From positions 2,666,001 through 2,730,000 of the forward strand of contig NZ_CP065534.1 of the NCBI RefSeq assembly GCF_015999465.1: a stretch of 64,000 bases of DNA. The letters are read 5' to 3'. The DNA is from Lonsdalea populi. Its GTDB lineage: Bacteria > Pseudomonadota > Gammaproteobacteria > Enterobacterales > Enterobacteriaceae. A model generated the notes under the pieces. That model saw only the letters and a list, made by a program, of their open reading frames with translations, had not been told where the DNA came from and searched no databases. Position numbers and translations under genes: made by a program. Shown piece by piece: positions 19,458 to 29,476 of this stretch; positions within the stretch are counted from its first letter, which is position 1; every line of letters begins with the position of its first letter.

Positions 19458-20996
19458 ATGACGGTTTCTTCACCCTATTCCTATTCACGAGCCGGAACGG
19501 CGATCGCCATCTTGCTGGCGCTGTCGGCTTGTAGCGTCGGCCCCGATTATCAGGCACCGAAACCCGCCACGCCGGGCGCGTTCAAGGACATGGCGTCCGA
19601 CGGCGCATCGAAACCGCTGGCGGCGGATATCAACCCCAACTGGTGGAAAACGTTTAACGACCCGCAGTTGGACAGCCTGATCGACCGGGCTATCTCCGGC
19701 AACCTCACCTTGCAGCAGGCGGTGCTCCGGATTGCTGGGTCGCGTCAACAGTTAAATCAGGCGCGCGGGGCCTGGATGCCGTCGCTCAACGGCAGCGCCT
19801 CGGCACAGCGACGTCAAATGGGTCTGAAAGGCCTGATGGAATCCCATGACGTGTACGGTCAGGTAGACCAGACCGCTCCTAATCTGACGTCATCGCTCGA
19901 TAACCTGACCCAATCCGTCGGCCTGTATCAAGGCAGCTTCGACGCCTCCTGGGAGTTGGACCTGTGGGGCAAGGTGCGTCGTCAGGTCGAAGCGGCTGAC
20001 GCGCAACAGCAGCAGTCGATAGAGAGCCGTAATGATGCGCTGGTGTCGCTGGAAGCCGAAGTCGCGAGAACCTATCTACAACTGCGCGGCGCACAGGCCG
20101 CCTATCAGACGCTGAAGAGCCAGATAGCGATAGCGCAGCAGACGCTGGAACTCACGGAAAGCCAGCAACGTAACGGCTTGTCTCCGCAGATGAACGTGGA
20201 AAATGCCCGCGCCCAGCTCAGTTCGCTACGCGCGCAGCTGCCCGACTATCAGGCGCAGATGCGGCAGGCGATGAACGGGCTGGCCGTACTGACCGGGCAA
20301 GTTCCGGGCGCGCTGGATCGTGAACTGGCGGCCGTGAAAGCCATGCCGGCGCTGCCTGCTGCCGTGCCGGTCGGCGTACCGTCGACGCTGGCGAGACGCC
20401 GACCGGATGTTCGTCAGGCGGAAGCGCAACTGCACGCCGCCACCGCCAATATCGGCGTCTCTGTCGCGCAGCTGTTCCCCGACCTATCGCTCACCGGGCA
20501 GCTAGGTATGCACAATACGGATTTCAGCTATATGGATAACTGGAGCAGCCACTTCTATAGCTTCGGCCCTTCGGTTTCCATTCCCCTATTTCAGGGCGGC
20601 CGTTTGGTCTCCGGCGTTAAGCTGGCGCGGGCGGGACAGGCCAGCGCGGCGCTGGGCTATCGTCAGACGGTGCTCACCGCCTTGCAGGACGTGGAAAACG
20701 CGTTGATCAGTTTCCGGACCGACCAGCAGCAGGTTGAGGAGCTCGATCGCACCGTTGAATCGCAGCAGAACGCGTTTGAGCTGGCGAGTGACGGTTACAG
20801 CAAAGGTCTGACGTCGTTCATCGAGGCACTGGACGCACAACGCCAGCTCGCGCAGGCTCGGCAGCAGGCGATACTGGCGCGCGTGCAGTGCAATCTGGAT
20901 CTGGTGGCGCTGTATAAAGCGCTCGGCGGCGGCTGGGAGCCTTACCAGCAGGTCAAGCTGCCGGCTTTCTCGGTTTTCGGTCCAGCCGAAAGCTAA
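19458..20996 (+). CDS. NodT-family outer-membrane efflux lipoprotein
   Basis: TolC-like outer-membrane channel of the same efflux system. Signal peptide with lipobox LSAC followed by SVGPDYQAP, the standard NodT/OprM start, then two repeats of the OEP domain with long alpha-helical, Gln/Ala-rich stretches. VPSTLARRRPDVRQAEAQLHAA is the family signature and YSKGLTSFIEALDAQRQL closes the second repeat. The ATG at 19458 lies one base after the permease TAA; an earlier in-frame codon at 19440 is less likely. A dedicated channel gene lets this EmrAB-like pump work without TolC. Confidence 0.9.
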   Translation: MTVSSPYSYSRAGTAIAILLALSACSVGPDYQAPKPATPGAFKDMASDGASKPLAADINPNWWKTFNDPQLDSLIDRAISGNLTLQQAVLRIAGSRQQLNQARGAWMPSLNGSASAQRRQMGLKGLMESHDVYGQVDQTAPNLTSSLDNLTQSVGLYQGSFDASWELDLWGKVRRQVEAADAQQQQSIESRNDALVSLEAEVARTYLQLRGAQAAYQTLKSQIAIAQQTLELTESQQRNGLSPQMNVENARAQLSSLRAQLPDYQAQMRQAMNGLAVLTGQVPGALDRELAAVKAMPALPAAVPVGVPSTLARRRPDVRQAEAQLHAATANIGVSVAQLFPDLSLTGQLGMHNTDFSYMDNWSSHFYSFGPSVSIPLFQGGRLVSGVKLARAGQASAALGYRQTVLTALQDVENALISFRTDQQQVEELDRTVESQQNAFELASDGYSKGLTSFIEALDAQRQLAQARQQAILARVQCNLDLVALYKALGGGWEPYQQVKLPAFSVFGPAES

Positions 20997-21190
20997 TCTT
21001 TAGGATCGAGGCGGTCTAATTGTAACGTCCGCTCTTACACTCTCTACCGCCAGACGCGTCTTCGTGCTGGCGGTTTGCCGATCACATTTGACTAAGTACA
21101 TTGCCATTCCAGACATCACCCCGATTAATGACGCGAGGATTATTGACCTGCTCCCCATTGCTAACAGCTGCCAGAAAATGCCAGACACAA

Positions 21191-21217
21191 AAACAAAAAA
21201 GCCCGCAGTTACGCGGG
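21191..21217 (-). terminator. guaBA terminator
   Basis: Minus strand: CCCGC stem with a six-base loop (21217-21213 with 21206-21202) followed by CTTTTTTGTTT, about 50 bp after the guaA stop. Confidence 0.75.
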
Positions 21218-21266
21218 ATTAGCGGTGTTTATTGCTTTTACGTGCTGGCTGTTGCCAGACGTTAAA

Positions 21267-22844
21267 TCATTCCCACTCAATCGTCGCCGGCGGCTTGCCG
21301 GAGACGTCGTACACCACGCGGGAGATGCCGTCCACTTCGTTGATGATGCGGTTGGAGACACGGCCGAGAAATTCATACGGCAGGTGCGCCCAATGTGCAG
21401 TCATGAAGTCCACGGTTTCCACCGCACGCAGAGAGACGACCCAGTCGTACTTACGGCCGTCACCCATCACGCCTACGGAGCGCACCGGCAGGAACACGGT
21501 AAATGCCTGGCTAACCTTCTGATACAGGTCGGCTTTGTGCAGTTCTTCGATAAAGATGGCATCGGCGCGGCGCAGCAGATCGCAGTACTCTTTTTTCACT
21601 TCGCCCAGTACACGCACGCCCAGACCCGGTCCCGGGAACGGGTGGCGGAACAGCATGTCGTGCGGTAAGCCCAGTTCCAGACCGATTCTACGCACTTCGT
21701 CTTTGAACAGCTCTTTCAGCGGCTCAACAAGGCCCAGCTTCATCTCTTTCGGCAGGCCGCCCACGTTATGGTGCGATTTAATGACGTGCGCTTTGCCGGT
21801 GGCAGACGCTGCGGATTCGATAACATCCGGATAAATGGTGCCCTGAGCCAGCCATTTTACCTCAGTCAGTTTGCTCGCTTCCTCATCGAAAACTTCCACA
21901 AACACACGGCCAATGATTTTACGCTTGGCTTCCGGCTCATCAATACCCGCCAGCGCGCTCAGGAATCGCTCTTCAGCCGGGACATGAACAATGTTCAGAC
22001 CGAAATGGTCGCCGAACATTTCCAGCACCTGATCCGCTTCGTTCAGCCGCAACAAACCGTTGTCCACGAAGACACAGGTCAAACGGTCGCCGATGGCGCG
22101 GTGCAGCAGCATCGCCGTCACAGAGGAGTCGACGCCGCCGGACAGGCCGAGGATCACTTTATCTTCACCCACCTGCTGGCGGATGCGGGAGACGGCATCG
22201 TCGATGATTTTCGCCGGCGTCCACAGCGCTTCGCAACGGCAGATCTCGAGGACAAAACGCTCCAGCATGCGCTGGCCCTGGCGAGTGTGGGTTACTTCGG
22301 GGTGGAACTGTACGCCGTAAAAACGTTTTTCTTCATTCGCCATAATGGCAAACGGACAGGTATCGGTACTGGCTACGGTCACAAAATCCCGGGGGATCGC
22401 GGTCACCTTGTCGCCGTGGCTCATCCACACGTCCAGCAACGGTTCGCCCGCAACACTGACGGCATCCTGAATGTCCCGCACCAGCGCGCTGGCGGATTTC
22501 ACTTCCACCTGCGCATAGCCGAACTCCCGCTGATTAGAGCCTTCAACTTTTCCGCCTAGCTGCATTGCCATGGTCTGCATGCCGTAGCAGACGCCCAACA
22601 CCGGAACACCCGCCTGGAACACATATTCAGGCGCTCTCGGGCTGTTGAACTCGGTAGTGCTTTCCGGGCCGCCGGAGAGAATAATGCCGTTTGGATTGAA
22701 TTCGCGAATCTGCGCTTCGGTAACATCCCATGCCCAAAGTTCACAGTACACGCCCAGCTCACGCACACGGCGCGCGACGAGTTGCGTATATTGCGAACCG
22801 AAATCCAGAATAAGAATGCGGTGTTGATGAATATTTTCTGTCAT
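21267..22844 (-). CDS. guaA: GMP synthase (glutamine-hydrolysing) GuaA
   Basis: Converts XMP to GMP using ATP and glutamine. An N-terminal class I amidotransferase domain has the nucleophile in VLGVCYGMQ (about residue 86) and the His/Glu pair in FHPEVTHT. The PP-loop ATP-binding domain has GLSGGVDSS, and the C-terminal dimer domain ends PPATIEWE. 525 aa, as in E. coli. Follows guaB by 94 bp in the guaBA operon. Confidence 0.97.
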   Translation of the reverse strand: MTENIHQHRILILDFGSQYTQLVARRVRELGVYCELWAWDVTEAQIREFNPNGIILSGGPESTTEFNSPRAPEYVFQAGVPVLGVCYGMQTMAMQLGGKVEGSNQREFGYAQVEVKSASALVRDIQDAVSVAGEPLLDVWMSHGDKVTAIPRDFVTVASTDTCPFAIMANEEKRFYGVQFHPEVTHTRQGQRMLERFVLEICRCEALWTPAKIIDDAVSRIRQQVGEDKVILGLSGGVDSSVTAMLLHRAIGDRLTCVFVDNGLLRLNEADQVLEMFGDHFGLNIVHVPAEERFLSALAGIDEPEAKRKIIGRVFVEVFDEEASKLTEVKWLAQGTIYPDVIESAASATGKAHVIKSHHNVGGLPKEMKLGLVEPLKELFKDEVRRIGLELGLPHDMLFRHPFPGPGLGVRVLGEVKKEYCDLLRRADAIFIEELHKADLYQKVSQAFTVFLPVRSVGVMGDGRKYDWVVSLRAVETVDFMTAHWAHLPYEFLGRVSNRIINEVDGISRVVYDVSGKPPATIEWE

Positions 22845-22938
22845 GAGAGGCGTATTCCAATACGGATAGAAGCGAATGAAAAATAGAACCCGATAAATAT
22901 TACCGGGTTCTGTTCGTTAAATCAGCCAGCAAGAGCAC

Positions 22939-24408
22939 TTAACCTAAGCGGTAGTTAGGCGACTCTTTGGTAATAGTAACGTCGTGAACGTGGCTTTCCT
23001 GAATGCCTGCGCCGCTGATGCGGACAAACTCGGCCTTGGTCCGCAGCGCGTCGATGGTCGGACAGCCGGTCAAGCCCATGCAGGAACGTAGGCCGCCCAT
23101 TTGCTGATGAACAATCGCCTTCAGGTAGCCCTTGTAGGCGACGCGCCCTTCGATGCCTTCCGGCACCAGTTTGTCGGCCGCGTTGTCTGACTGGAAGTAA
23201 CGGTCAGAAGAGCCTTTAGACATCGCGCCCAGAGAGCCCATGCCGCGGTAAGATTTGAACGAGCGGCCTTGGTAGAGTTCGATTTCGCCCGGGGATTCTT
23301 CCGTCCCCGCCAGCATGGAACCCACCATCACACAGGCGGCGCCCGCGGCAATGGCTTTGGCTATGTCGCCGGAGAAGCGGATACCGCCATCGGCGACAAC
23401 CGGAATGCCCGTACCTTCCAGCGCGGCAACCGCGTCGGAAATTGCCGTAATCTGCGGCACACCTACGCCGGTCACGATACGCGTCGTACAGATGGAACCC
23501 GGGCCGATACCGACTTTGACCGCGTTAACGCCCGCTTCCGCCAGCGCCAACGCGCCAGCGCCGGTGGCGACGTTACCGCCGATGATCGGCAGGTCAGGAT
23601 ATTTAGCGCGCGTATCGCGGATACGCTGCAACACGCCTTCGGAATGGCCGTGTGAGGAGTCGATCAGCAGAACATCGACGCCAGCGGCGACCAGCGCGTC
23701 GATACGTTCTTCATTGCCTTCTCCCGCGCCGACGGCAGCGCCGACGCGCAGACGACCGCGTTCGTCTTTACAGGCGTTCGGTTTACGTTCGGCTTTCTGG
23801 AAATCTTTTACGGTGATCATGCCCTTCAGGCGGAACTGATCGTCGACGACCAGCGCCTTCTCGATGCGGCGTTCATGCAGCTTGTGCAGCACGACTTCGC
23901 GTTCGCGCGCTTCGCTCTCGCTCACCGTGACCAGACGCTCTTTCGGCGTCATCACGGCACTGACCGGCTTGTTCATATCGGTCACGAAACGCACGTCGCG
24001 GCCGGTGATGATACCAACGAGTTCGTTGCCTTCCGTCACTACCGGATAACCCGCGAAGCCGTTACGTGCGGTCAGGTCTTTCACCTGCTGCAGGGTCGTT
24101 GCCGGGGTTACCGTCTGCGGTTCAACCACGACGCCGCTTTCGTGACGCTTCACGCGGCCAACTTCTTCCGCCTGACGCTCAATGGACATATTCTTGTGAA
24201 TGAAGCCCAGACCACCTTCCTGCGCCAGCGCAATCGCCAGAGCAGATTCGGTTACCGTATCCATGGCGGCGGACAGCATAGGGATGTTCAGGCGAATGTT
24301 TTTCGTCAGTTGAGTGCCGAGATCGGCCGTGTTGGGAAGTACGGTAGAATGTGCGGGAACGAGCAGGACATCATCAAACGTCAATGCTTCTTTTGCGATA
24401 CGTAACAT
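22939..24408 (-). CDS. guaB: IMP dehydrogenase GuaB
   Basis: NAD-dependent oxidation of IMP to XMP, the first step to GMP. TIM-barrel with the catalytic cysteine loop [18 protein letters not shown] and the flap region, plus an inserted CBS-domain pair (about residues 95-205: [22 protein letters not shown]). The start [16 protein letters not shown] at 24408 matches the family; the frame could begin six bases earlier with TTG, which I reject. One residue is inserted in the CBS region (AREREVV) relative to E. coli. The end lacks the last serine of the E. coli protein, which is trivial. Confidence 0.97.
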   Translation of the reverse strand: MLRIAKEALTFDDVLLVPAHSTVLPNTADLGTQLTKNIRLNIPMLSAAMDTVTESALAIALAQEGGLGFIHKNMSIERQAEEVGRVKRHESGVVVEPQTVTPATTLQQVKDLTARNGFAGYPVVTEGNELVGIITGRDVRFVTDMNKPVSAVMTPKERLVTVSESEAREREVVLHKLHERRIEKALVVDDQFRLKGMITVKDFQKAERKPNACKDERGRLRVGAAVGAGEGNEERIDALVAAGVDVLLIDSSHGHSEGVLQRIRDTRAKYPDLPIIGGNVATGAGALALAEAGVNAVKVGIGPGSICTTRIVTGVGVPQITAISDAVAALEGTGIPVVADGGIRFSGDIAKAIAAGAACVMVGSMLAGTEESPGEIELYQGRSFKSYRGMGSLGAMSKGSSDRYFQSDNAADKLVPEGIEGRVAYKGYLKAIVHQQMGGLRSCMGLTGCPTIDALRTKAEFVRISGAGIQESHVHDVTITKESPNYRLG

Positions 24409-24578
24409 GGGCAATATCTCACCGAGGATGGATGGAAGATTAGATAAAATATTGCCGTGGCATTATACAGAGCATATACGATTGCCTCCAGCCTTTTTTA
24501 TAAAAAGCCTTGCGTACACTCTTTTGCCCGGTAGTATGGATAGATTAACCCACTGCTTTGAAACTTGATCTTTCCCTC

Positions 24579-25934
24579 ATGCCACAGTGCCCTTCTAGCG
24601 CCATTTTTACCGTCAGCCGCCTCAATCAAACGGTCAAACAACTGCTGGAAAGCGAGATGGGCCATATCTGGCTCAGCGGCGAAATCTCCAACTTTTCCCA
24701 GCCGTCATCCGGCCACTGGTACTTCACGCTGAAAGACGAGCGCGCTCAGGTTCGCTGCGCGATGTTCCGCGGCAGCAACCGGCGGGTCACCTTCCGGCCG
24801 CAGAACGGTCAGCAGGTGCTCATCCGCGCCATGATTACGCTGTATGAACCGCGAGGCGACTACCAATTGTTGACGGATAGCATGCAGCCCGCCGGCGACG
24901 GCCTGTTGCAGCAGCAGTTCGAACAGTTGAAACAGCGGATGTCCGCCGAGGGGCTGTTCGACCAGCAGTTCAAGCAGCGGCTGCCGAAGCCGGCCCGGCG
25001 CGTCGGGGTGATCACCTCCGCCAGCGGCGCGGCGCTGCATGACATCCTACAGGTGCTGAAGCGCCGAGATCCGTTGCTGCCGGTCATCATCTATCCGACT
25101 TCCGTGCAGGGCGCAGACGCGTCGCCGCAAATCATACGCGCCATCGAACTGGCTAACCTACGCGACGAGTGCGATGTCCTGATCGTCGGCCGCGGCGGCG
25201 GCTCGCTGGAAGATCTCTGGAGCTTCAACGACGAACGCGTCGCCAGAGCGATTTTCGCCAGCCGCATTCCTATCGTCAGCGCCGTCGGCCATGAGACGGA
25301 CGTCACCATCGCCGATTTCGTCGCGGATTTACGCGCCCCGACGCCTTCCGCCGCCGCTGAGTTGGTCAGCCGTAACCAGATGGAGCTACTGCGTCAGGTG
25401 ACAACCCAGCGCCAACGGCTGGAAATGGCAATGGATTACTCTCTGGCGCAGCGCCAGAGCCTGTTCACCCTTCTGCACCACCGCCTGCAACAACAGCATC
25501 CCCAGTTGCGGCTGGCGCGCCAGCAAAACCGGCTTATCCGCTTACGTCAGCGACTGGACGACGCCTTGCAGCTCAGACTGCGCCAAAGCTCGCGCAGGCA
25601 GGAGTCCCTCCAGCAACGGTTGCGGCAACAGCCGCCGCAGCCGAGGCTCCATCGCGCGCAGCAACACATTCAGCAGTTGCATTACCGGTTGCAACATGCG
25701 CTCGATAAACAAATCGGTCAGAATAAACAGCGCTTCGGCGAGTCCTGTTCCCATCTGCAAGCGGTCAGCCCGCTGGCTACGCTGGGTCGAGGCTATAGCG
25801 TCACCACCACCCCATCGGGCGAAGTCTTAAAAAAGGCGGGTCAGATTGCCGCCGGAGACACTCTCAGCACACGGCTGCAAGATGGATGGGTCGAAAGCCG
25901 GGTTACGGCCGTTCATCCCGCCGACAAGGCCTGA
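24579..25934 (+). CDS. xseA: Exodeoxyribonuclease VII large subunit XseA
   Basis: Large subunit of the single-strand-specific nuclease ExoVII, which acts with XseB. N-terminal OB fold ([21 protein letters not shown]), catalytic domain with [16 protein letters not shown] and [14 protein letters not shown], then a long Gln/Arg-rich coiled-coil region (about residues 270-400) and the conserved LGRGYSVTT end. An upstream TTG (24558) is in frame, but the ATG at 24579 matches the family N-terminus. Divergent from guaB, as in E. coli. Confidence 0.95.
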   Translation: MPQCPSSAIFTVSRLNQTVKQLLESEMGHIWLSGEISNFSQPSSGHWYFTLKDERAQVRCAMFRGSNRRVTFRPQNGQQVLIRAMITLYEPRGDYQLLTDSMQPAGDGLLQQQFEQLKQRMSAEGLFDQQFKQRLPKPARRVGVITSASGAALHDILQVLKRRDPLLPVIIYPTSVQGADASPQIIRAIELANLRDECDVLIVGRGGGSLEDLWSFNDERVARAIFASRIPIVSAVGHETDVTIADFVADLRAPTPSAAAELVSRNQMELLRQVTTQRQRLEMAMDYSLAQRQSLFTLLHHRLQQQHPQLRLARQQNRLIRLRQRLDDALQLRLRQSSRRQESLQQRLRQQPPQPRLHRAQQHIQQLHYRLQHALDKQIGQNKQRFGESCSHLQAVSPLATLGRGYSVTTTPSGEVLKKAGQIAAGDTLSTRLQDGWVESRVTAVHPADKA

Positions 25935-26050
25935 TATCACTCTTCGTCTGAAAATGATTTACTGAACTATACTTATCGCTCCTTTACTGGTTATCTACGT
26001 TATGAACGACCGCTCATACCGAGAGATATGCATCCACGTGGAGATGATGT

Positions 26051-27112
26051 ATGAAAGCGATTCATAGCATAGTACCCCCGTATATCCTTCACCGTATCGT
26101 CAGCAACGGCTCCGATGAGGAGCGCCGGTTTGCGCAGCAGACGCTAATGCACGTCCAATCGCTGATGGTCTCCACGCAACCCCGCCCGCCCGAGCACGAC
26201 GTCATCCCCGGCGGTCAGGTCCAGCGGCATATTTATGATGCCCAGAATCAGCAGGCGCTGCCGGGAAAACCGGTCCGGGCGGAAGGACAGAGCGTCACCG
26301 GGGATGTCGCGGCGGATGAAGCCTACGACCATCTCGGCACGACTTATGACTTTTTCTGGCAGATTTTCGGCCGTAATTCGCTGGATAACGCGGGACTGCC
26401 GCTGGTGGGGTCCGTGCACTACGGCCAGCGTTATCAGAACGCGTTCTGGAACGGACAGCAGATGGTGTTCGGCGATGGGGACGGCAAAATCTTCAATCGC
26501 TTCACCCTCGCCATCGACATCATCGCGCATGAACTTGCGCACGGCGTCACAGAGAGCGAGGCCAACCTGCTCTACACCCGCCAATCCGGCGCGCTGAACG
26601 AATCACTTTCCGACGTCTTCGGCGCGATGGTGAAACAGTTTTCTCTCAACCAAAAGGCTCAGGAGTCGGATTGGATCGTCGGCGCCGGGCTGTTGACCGA
26701 GGAGATCGACGGCAAGGGGCTGCGCTCTATGTCCCGCCCGGGAACGGCCTATGATGATCCGTTGCTGGGCACCGACCCGCAACCGGCTCATATGCGCGAC
26801 TATATCAATACCCGCGAGGATAATGGCGGCGTACACCTTAACTCCGGCATTCCCAACCGGGCTTTTTATCTGGCGGCCACCGACCTGGGGGGATTCTCCT
26901 GGGAAAAAGCGGGCGCCATTTGGTATGACGTCCTGTGCGACAAATCGCTGCCGCAGAACGCCGATTTTTCACTATTCGCCCAGTACACCGTGAATCACGC
27001 GGAGCAACGCTTCAATACGGCGGTCGCCGATACCGTGCTATATGCCTGGCACCGGGTGGGCGTCGATACGGGGATCCCTAATGAGTACGAACGCACTGCC
27101 CGACTTGAATGA
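26051..27112 (+). CDS. M4 (thermolysin-family) metalloprotease, protealysin type
   Basis: Zinc metalloprotease with HELAH zinc/catalytic motif at about residue 161 and the third ligand glutamate in GALNESLSDVFGA. The active-site histidine region NGGVHLNSGIPNRAFYLAA is intact. There is no signal peptide, and the short propeptide begins MKAIHSIVPPYILHRIV, typical of protealysin and the Pectobacterium Prt1 group rather than of secreted thermolysins. 353 aa matches. The next gene encodes an emfourin-type inhibitor whose start lies within this gene's last 32 bases. Inserted between xseA and yfgJ, which adjoin in E. coli. Confidence 0.93.
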   Translation: MKAIHSIVPPYILHRIVSNGSDEERRFAQQTLMHVQSLMVSTQPRPPEHDVIPGGQVQRHIYDAQNQQALPGKPVRAEGQSVTGDVAADEAYDHLGTTYDFFWQIFGRNSLDNAGLPLVGSVHYGQRYQNAFWNGQQMVFGDGDGKIFNRFTLAIDIIAHELAHGVTESEANLLYTRQSGALNESLSDVFGAMVKQFSLNQKAQESDWIVGAGLLTEEIDGKGLRSMSRPGTAYDDPLLGTDPQPAHMRDYINTREDNGGVHLNSGIPNRAFYLAATDLGGFSWEKAGAIWYDVLCDKSLPQNADFSLFAQYTVNHAEQRFNTAVADTVLYAWHRVGVDTGIPNEYERTARLE

Positions 27113-27434
27113 CGACGCGGTTATCGAGCTGGCGCGCGAAGGCGGCATAGCATGGATACCCAAGCTGTCGGGGCCGAGGCTGGTGGTGCTGTCCAAACTG
27201 CCCGCGGAGGAGCGCGCGAGGATCTGCGCGGTGTTGCGCAGCGTACTGGACAGGGCGCAACCGGACGAGTCGAGCGACGCACCTGGCCGGGGCGATCAAT
27301 TTTACTACCGTATACACATTTATCCCGGCGATTCGGACGGCGACCGCAATACTGCGCACGTCTGGATAATTCCCGAAGGGAAGGCTCCGGCGGAGCTGGA
27401 CGCCCTATGGCAGCACGCCCAGCCGGAGCAGTAG
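27081..27434 (+). CDS. Emfourin-type protealysin inhibitor
   Basis: Small protein (117 aa) of the emfourin (M4in) family, which inhibits the M4 protease encoded beside it in the Serratia protealysin operon. Seen here: an acidic start, the repeated short motif VIELAREGGIAWIPKLSG, and the C-terminal DQFYYRIHI ... AHVWIIPEG. The ATG at 27081 overlaps the protease end by 32 bp in another frame, so coupled translation is likely. The frame is open upstream to 27042 but that part lies inside the protease and is not homologous. Call rests on context and remembered family motifs. Confidence 0.8.
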   Translation: MSTNALPDLNDDAVIELAREGGIAWIPKLSGPRLVVLSKLPAEERARICAVLRSVLDRAQPDESSDAPGRGDQFYYRIHIYPGDSDGDRNTAHVWIIPEGKAPAELDALWQHAQPEQ

Positions 27435-27457
27435 CGGAGGCGGGTCGACGCACATCG

Positions 27458-27718
27458 TTATTGCTCAGGCGTTTCCCCGTCCGGCCCAACAGGTTGATAG
27501 CGAAACAACACGCGTTTCTTCGATATCAATCCGTGTCCCTGCGGGCAAAAATAGTCTATCGCGCCACACGCTTTCAGCACCTGAAGCGACAACCCACACT
27601 CCGGACACAACGCCAGACGGCGATAGTCACGTCGACATCCCACGCAACGAAAACGCTCATCGCTGCGCCCCCCTATCTCCGGCATTTCAAGCCGGCACTG
27701 CGGACACGGCATCGTCAT
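27458..27718 (-). CDS. yfgJ: Zinc-ribbon protein YfgJ
   Basis: Small zinc-ribbon protein of unknown function, 86 aa. Cysteine pairs CPQC, CVGC and CPECG, followed by the conserved SLQVLKACGAIDYFCPQGHGLISKKRV ending, match E. coli YfgJ; the N-terminus is slightly longer. As in E. coli it lies upstream of der on the same strand. Confidence 0.88.
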   Translation of the reverse strand: MTMPCPQCRLEMPEIGGRSDERFRCVGCRRDYRRLALCPECGLSLQVLKACGAIDYFCPQGHGLISKKRVLFRYQPVGPDGETPEQ

Positions 27719-27775
27719 ACGGCTCTCCTCCCTTTATCGCGATGTTGCTTCGTTATGGATGCGGCGGCCCCCGCA

Positions 27776-27806
27776 ATAAAAACGGGGCGGAAAATCGTCC
27801 GCCCCG
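27776..27806 (-). terminator. Terminator after der
   Basis: Minus strand: CGGGGCGGA/TCCGCCCCG stem (27806-27798 with 27791-27783) followed by TTTTTATT, about 30 bp after the der stop. Confidence 0.85.
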
Positions 27807-27834
27807 GAGGTTTGTTTTAACGCGTAGAGCCTGC

Positions 27835-29328
27835 TTACTTGCCTTTTTTGATGTGCTGCATCAAACGCTTACGTTTACGCAACTGGTTTGGCGTCAAGGT
27901 ATTACGCTTGTTCGCAAACGGGTTTTCCCCTTCTTTGAACTGAATACGGATCGGTGTTCCCATCACCTCCAACGAACGACGGAAGTAGTTCATCAGATAA
28001 CGTTTATAAGAGTCCGCCAGATCTTTGACCTGGTTACCGTGGATCACGACGATAGGCGGATTATACCCCCCGGCGTGCGCATATTTCAGCTTCACGCGGC
28101 GTCCACGCACCAGCGGCGGCTGGTGGTCGTCAACGGCCATACGCATGATACGCGTCAGAAGCGCGGTGCTGACGCGGCGAGTGGAGCACGTATAAGCTTC
28201 CGTGATCGACTCGAACAGGTTACCGACGCCGCTGCCGTGCAGTGCGGAGATGAAATGGATACGGGCAAAATCAATGAAGCCCAGACGCAGATCCAAGGTC
28301 TCCTTCACTTGCTCTCTCACATCCTGGGAAAGACCATCCCACTTGTTCACCACGATCACCAGCGAGCGGCCGCTGTTCAGGATAAAGCCCAGCAGAGACA
28401 AATCCTGATCGGAGATCCCTTCGCGAGCATCGATCACCAGCAGCACTACGTTAGCGTCTTCGATCGCCTGCAGCGTTTTGATGACGGAAAACTTCTCGAC
28501 GGTTTCCGTGATCTTGCCGCGCTTACGCACACCGGCAGTATCGATCAGGATATATTCGCGCTCATCACGCTCCATCGGAATGTAGATGCTGTCGCGCGTC
28601 GTACCAGGCATATCGTAAACCACGACGCGGTCTTCGCCCAGGATGCGGTTGGTCAATGTCGACTTACCGACGTTGGGACGACCGACAATAGCCAGTTTGA
28701 TCGGCAAAGATTCCGGATCGAAGTTATCTTCAGCCGCGGCTCCCTCTTCGGCCTCTGTTTCGCTGGCCTGTTGCTCCGCCCAATAGGCGGCGTTGGCTTC
28801 TTCCTCCGTCAGTTCCTGCGGCTCTTCACCACGATCTTCTACAAACGGAAGCAGCACTTTTTCCAGCAGGCCGGTGACGCCGCGGCCATGCGATGCCGCA
28901 ATCGGATAAACTTCGCCGAGCCCCAGCGAATAGAAATCCGCCGTGCCGGTATCCACATCGATCCCGTCGATTTTGTTGGCGACCAGGAAGGTAGACTTTT
29001 GACGGTTGCGCAGATGCTGGGCGATCCCCAAGTCCGCCGGCATCAGCCCATCACGGGCGTCAACCATGAACAGGACGATATCCGCTTCTTCAATCGCCAG
29101 CAGAGACTGGTCGGCCATGCGTGTTTCAACGCCTTCTTCACTACCGTCAATACCGCCTGTATCGATGATAATGAACTCATTTCCTTCCACCTCGGCACGA
29201 CCATACTTGCGGTCACGCGTCAGCCCAGGGAAATCCGCCACCAATGCGTCACGAGTACGCGTCAAGCGGTTAAACAGCGTGGATTTCCCCACATTCGGGC
29301 GCCCGACCAGCGCGACGACAGGTATCAT
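27835..29328 (-). CDS. der: Ribosome-biogenesis GTPase Der (EngA)
   Basis: Essential double-GTPase for 50S subunit assembly. Two G domains are complete: [14 protein letters not shown] near the N-terminus and [14 protein letters not shown] near residue 210, each with DTAG/DTGG-type switch and NKxD motifs. An acidic linker (about 165-200) separates them, and a KH-like C-terminal domain ends in the basic [17 protein letters not shown]. 497 aa, close to E. coli (490). Last gene of the rlmN-to-der block. Confidence 0.97.
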   Translation of the reverse strand: MIPVVALVGRPNVGKSTLFNRLTRTRDALVADFPGLTRDRKYGRAEVEGNEFIIIDTGGIDGSEEGVETRMADQSLLAIEEADIVLFMVDARDGLMPADLGIAQHLRNRQKSTFLVANKIDGIDVDTGTADFYSLGLGEVYPIAASHGRGVTGLLEKVLLPFVEDRGEEPQELTEEEANAAYWAEQQASETEAEEGAAAEDNFDPESLPIKLAIVGRPNVGKSTLTNRILGEDRVVVYDMPGTTRDSIYIPMERDEREYILIDTAGVRKRGKITETVEKFSVIKTLQAIEDANVVLLVIDAREGISDQDLSLLGFILNSGRSLVIVVNKWDGLSQDVREQVKETLDLRLGFIDFARIHFISALHGSGVGNLFESITEAYTCSTRRVSTALLTRIMRMAVDDHQPPLVRGRRVKLKYAHAGGYNPPIVVIHGNQVKDLADSYKRYLMNYFRRSLEVMGTPIRIQFKEGENPFANKRNTLTPNQLRKRKRLMQHIKKGK

Positions 29329-29398
29329 TGTTACAACCTCATTGCTTATATTTCAATTCGTTACAGCAAGCTAAGCTGGCTGATCATAAAAGACGAAA

Positions 29399-29423
29399 CG
29401 GCTCCTGATAGCGTCAGGAGCCG
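29399..29423. terminator. Hairpin between bamB and der
   Basis: Perfect 10-bp inverted repeat CGGCTCCTGA/TCAGGAGCCG with a five-base loop in the 148-bp bamB-der gap. On the minus strand it is followed only by TTTCGTC, so it may attenuate or stabilise rather than end transcription. Confidence 0.5.
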
Positions 29424-29476
29424 TTCGACAGGTCGAAGGTCTTTCTAGCGCCTTCGCCCGGAGTAAAACACGTGTG

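Noticed and set aside
21000..21188. 62-codon minus-strand frame after the NodT gene
   Set aside because: Has a hydrophobic stretch, but no ribosome site or homologue comes to mind, and it lies just beyond the guaBA terminator.
21768..22559. 263-codon plus-strand frame opposite guaA
   Set aside because: Shadow of guaA with no ribosome site and His/Gln-rich composition typical of antisense frames.
27742..29448. 568-codon plus-strand frame opposite der
   Set aside because: It mirrors the der coding strand in a GC-rich gene; der is clearly real, and the antisense frame has no family motifs.
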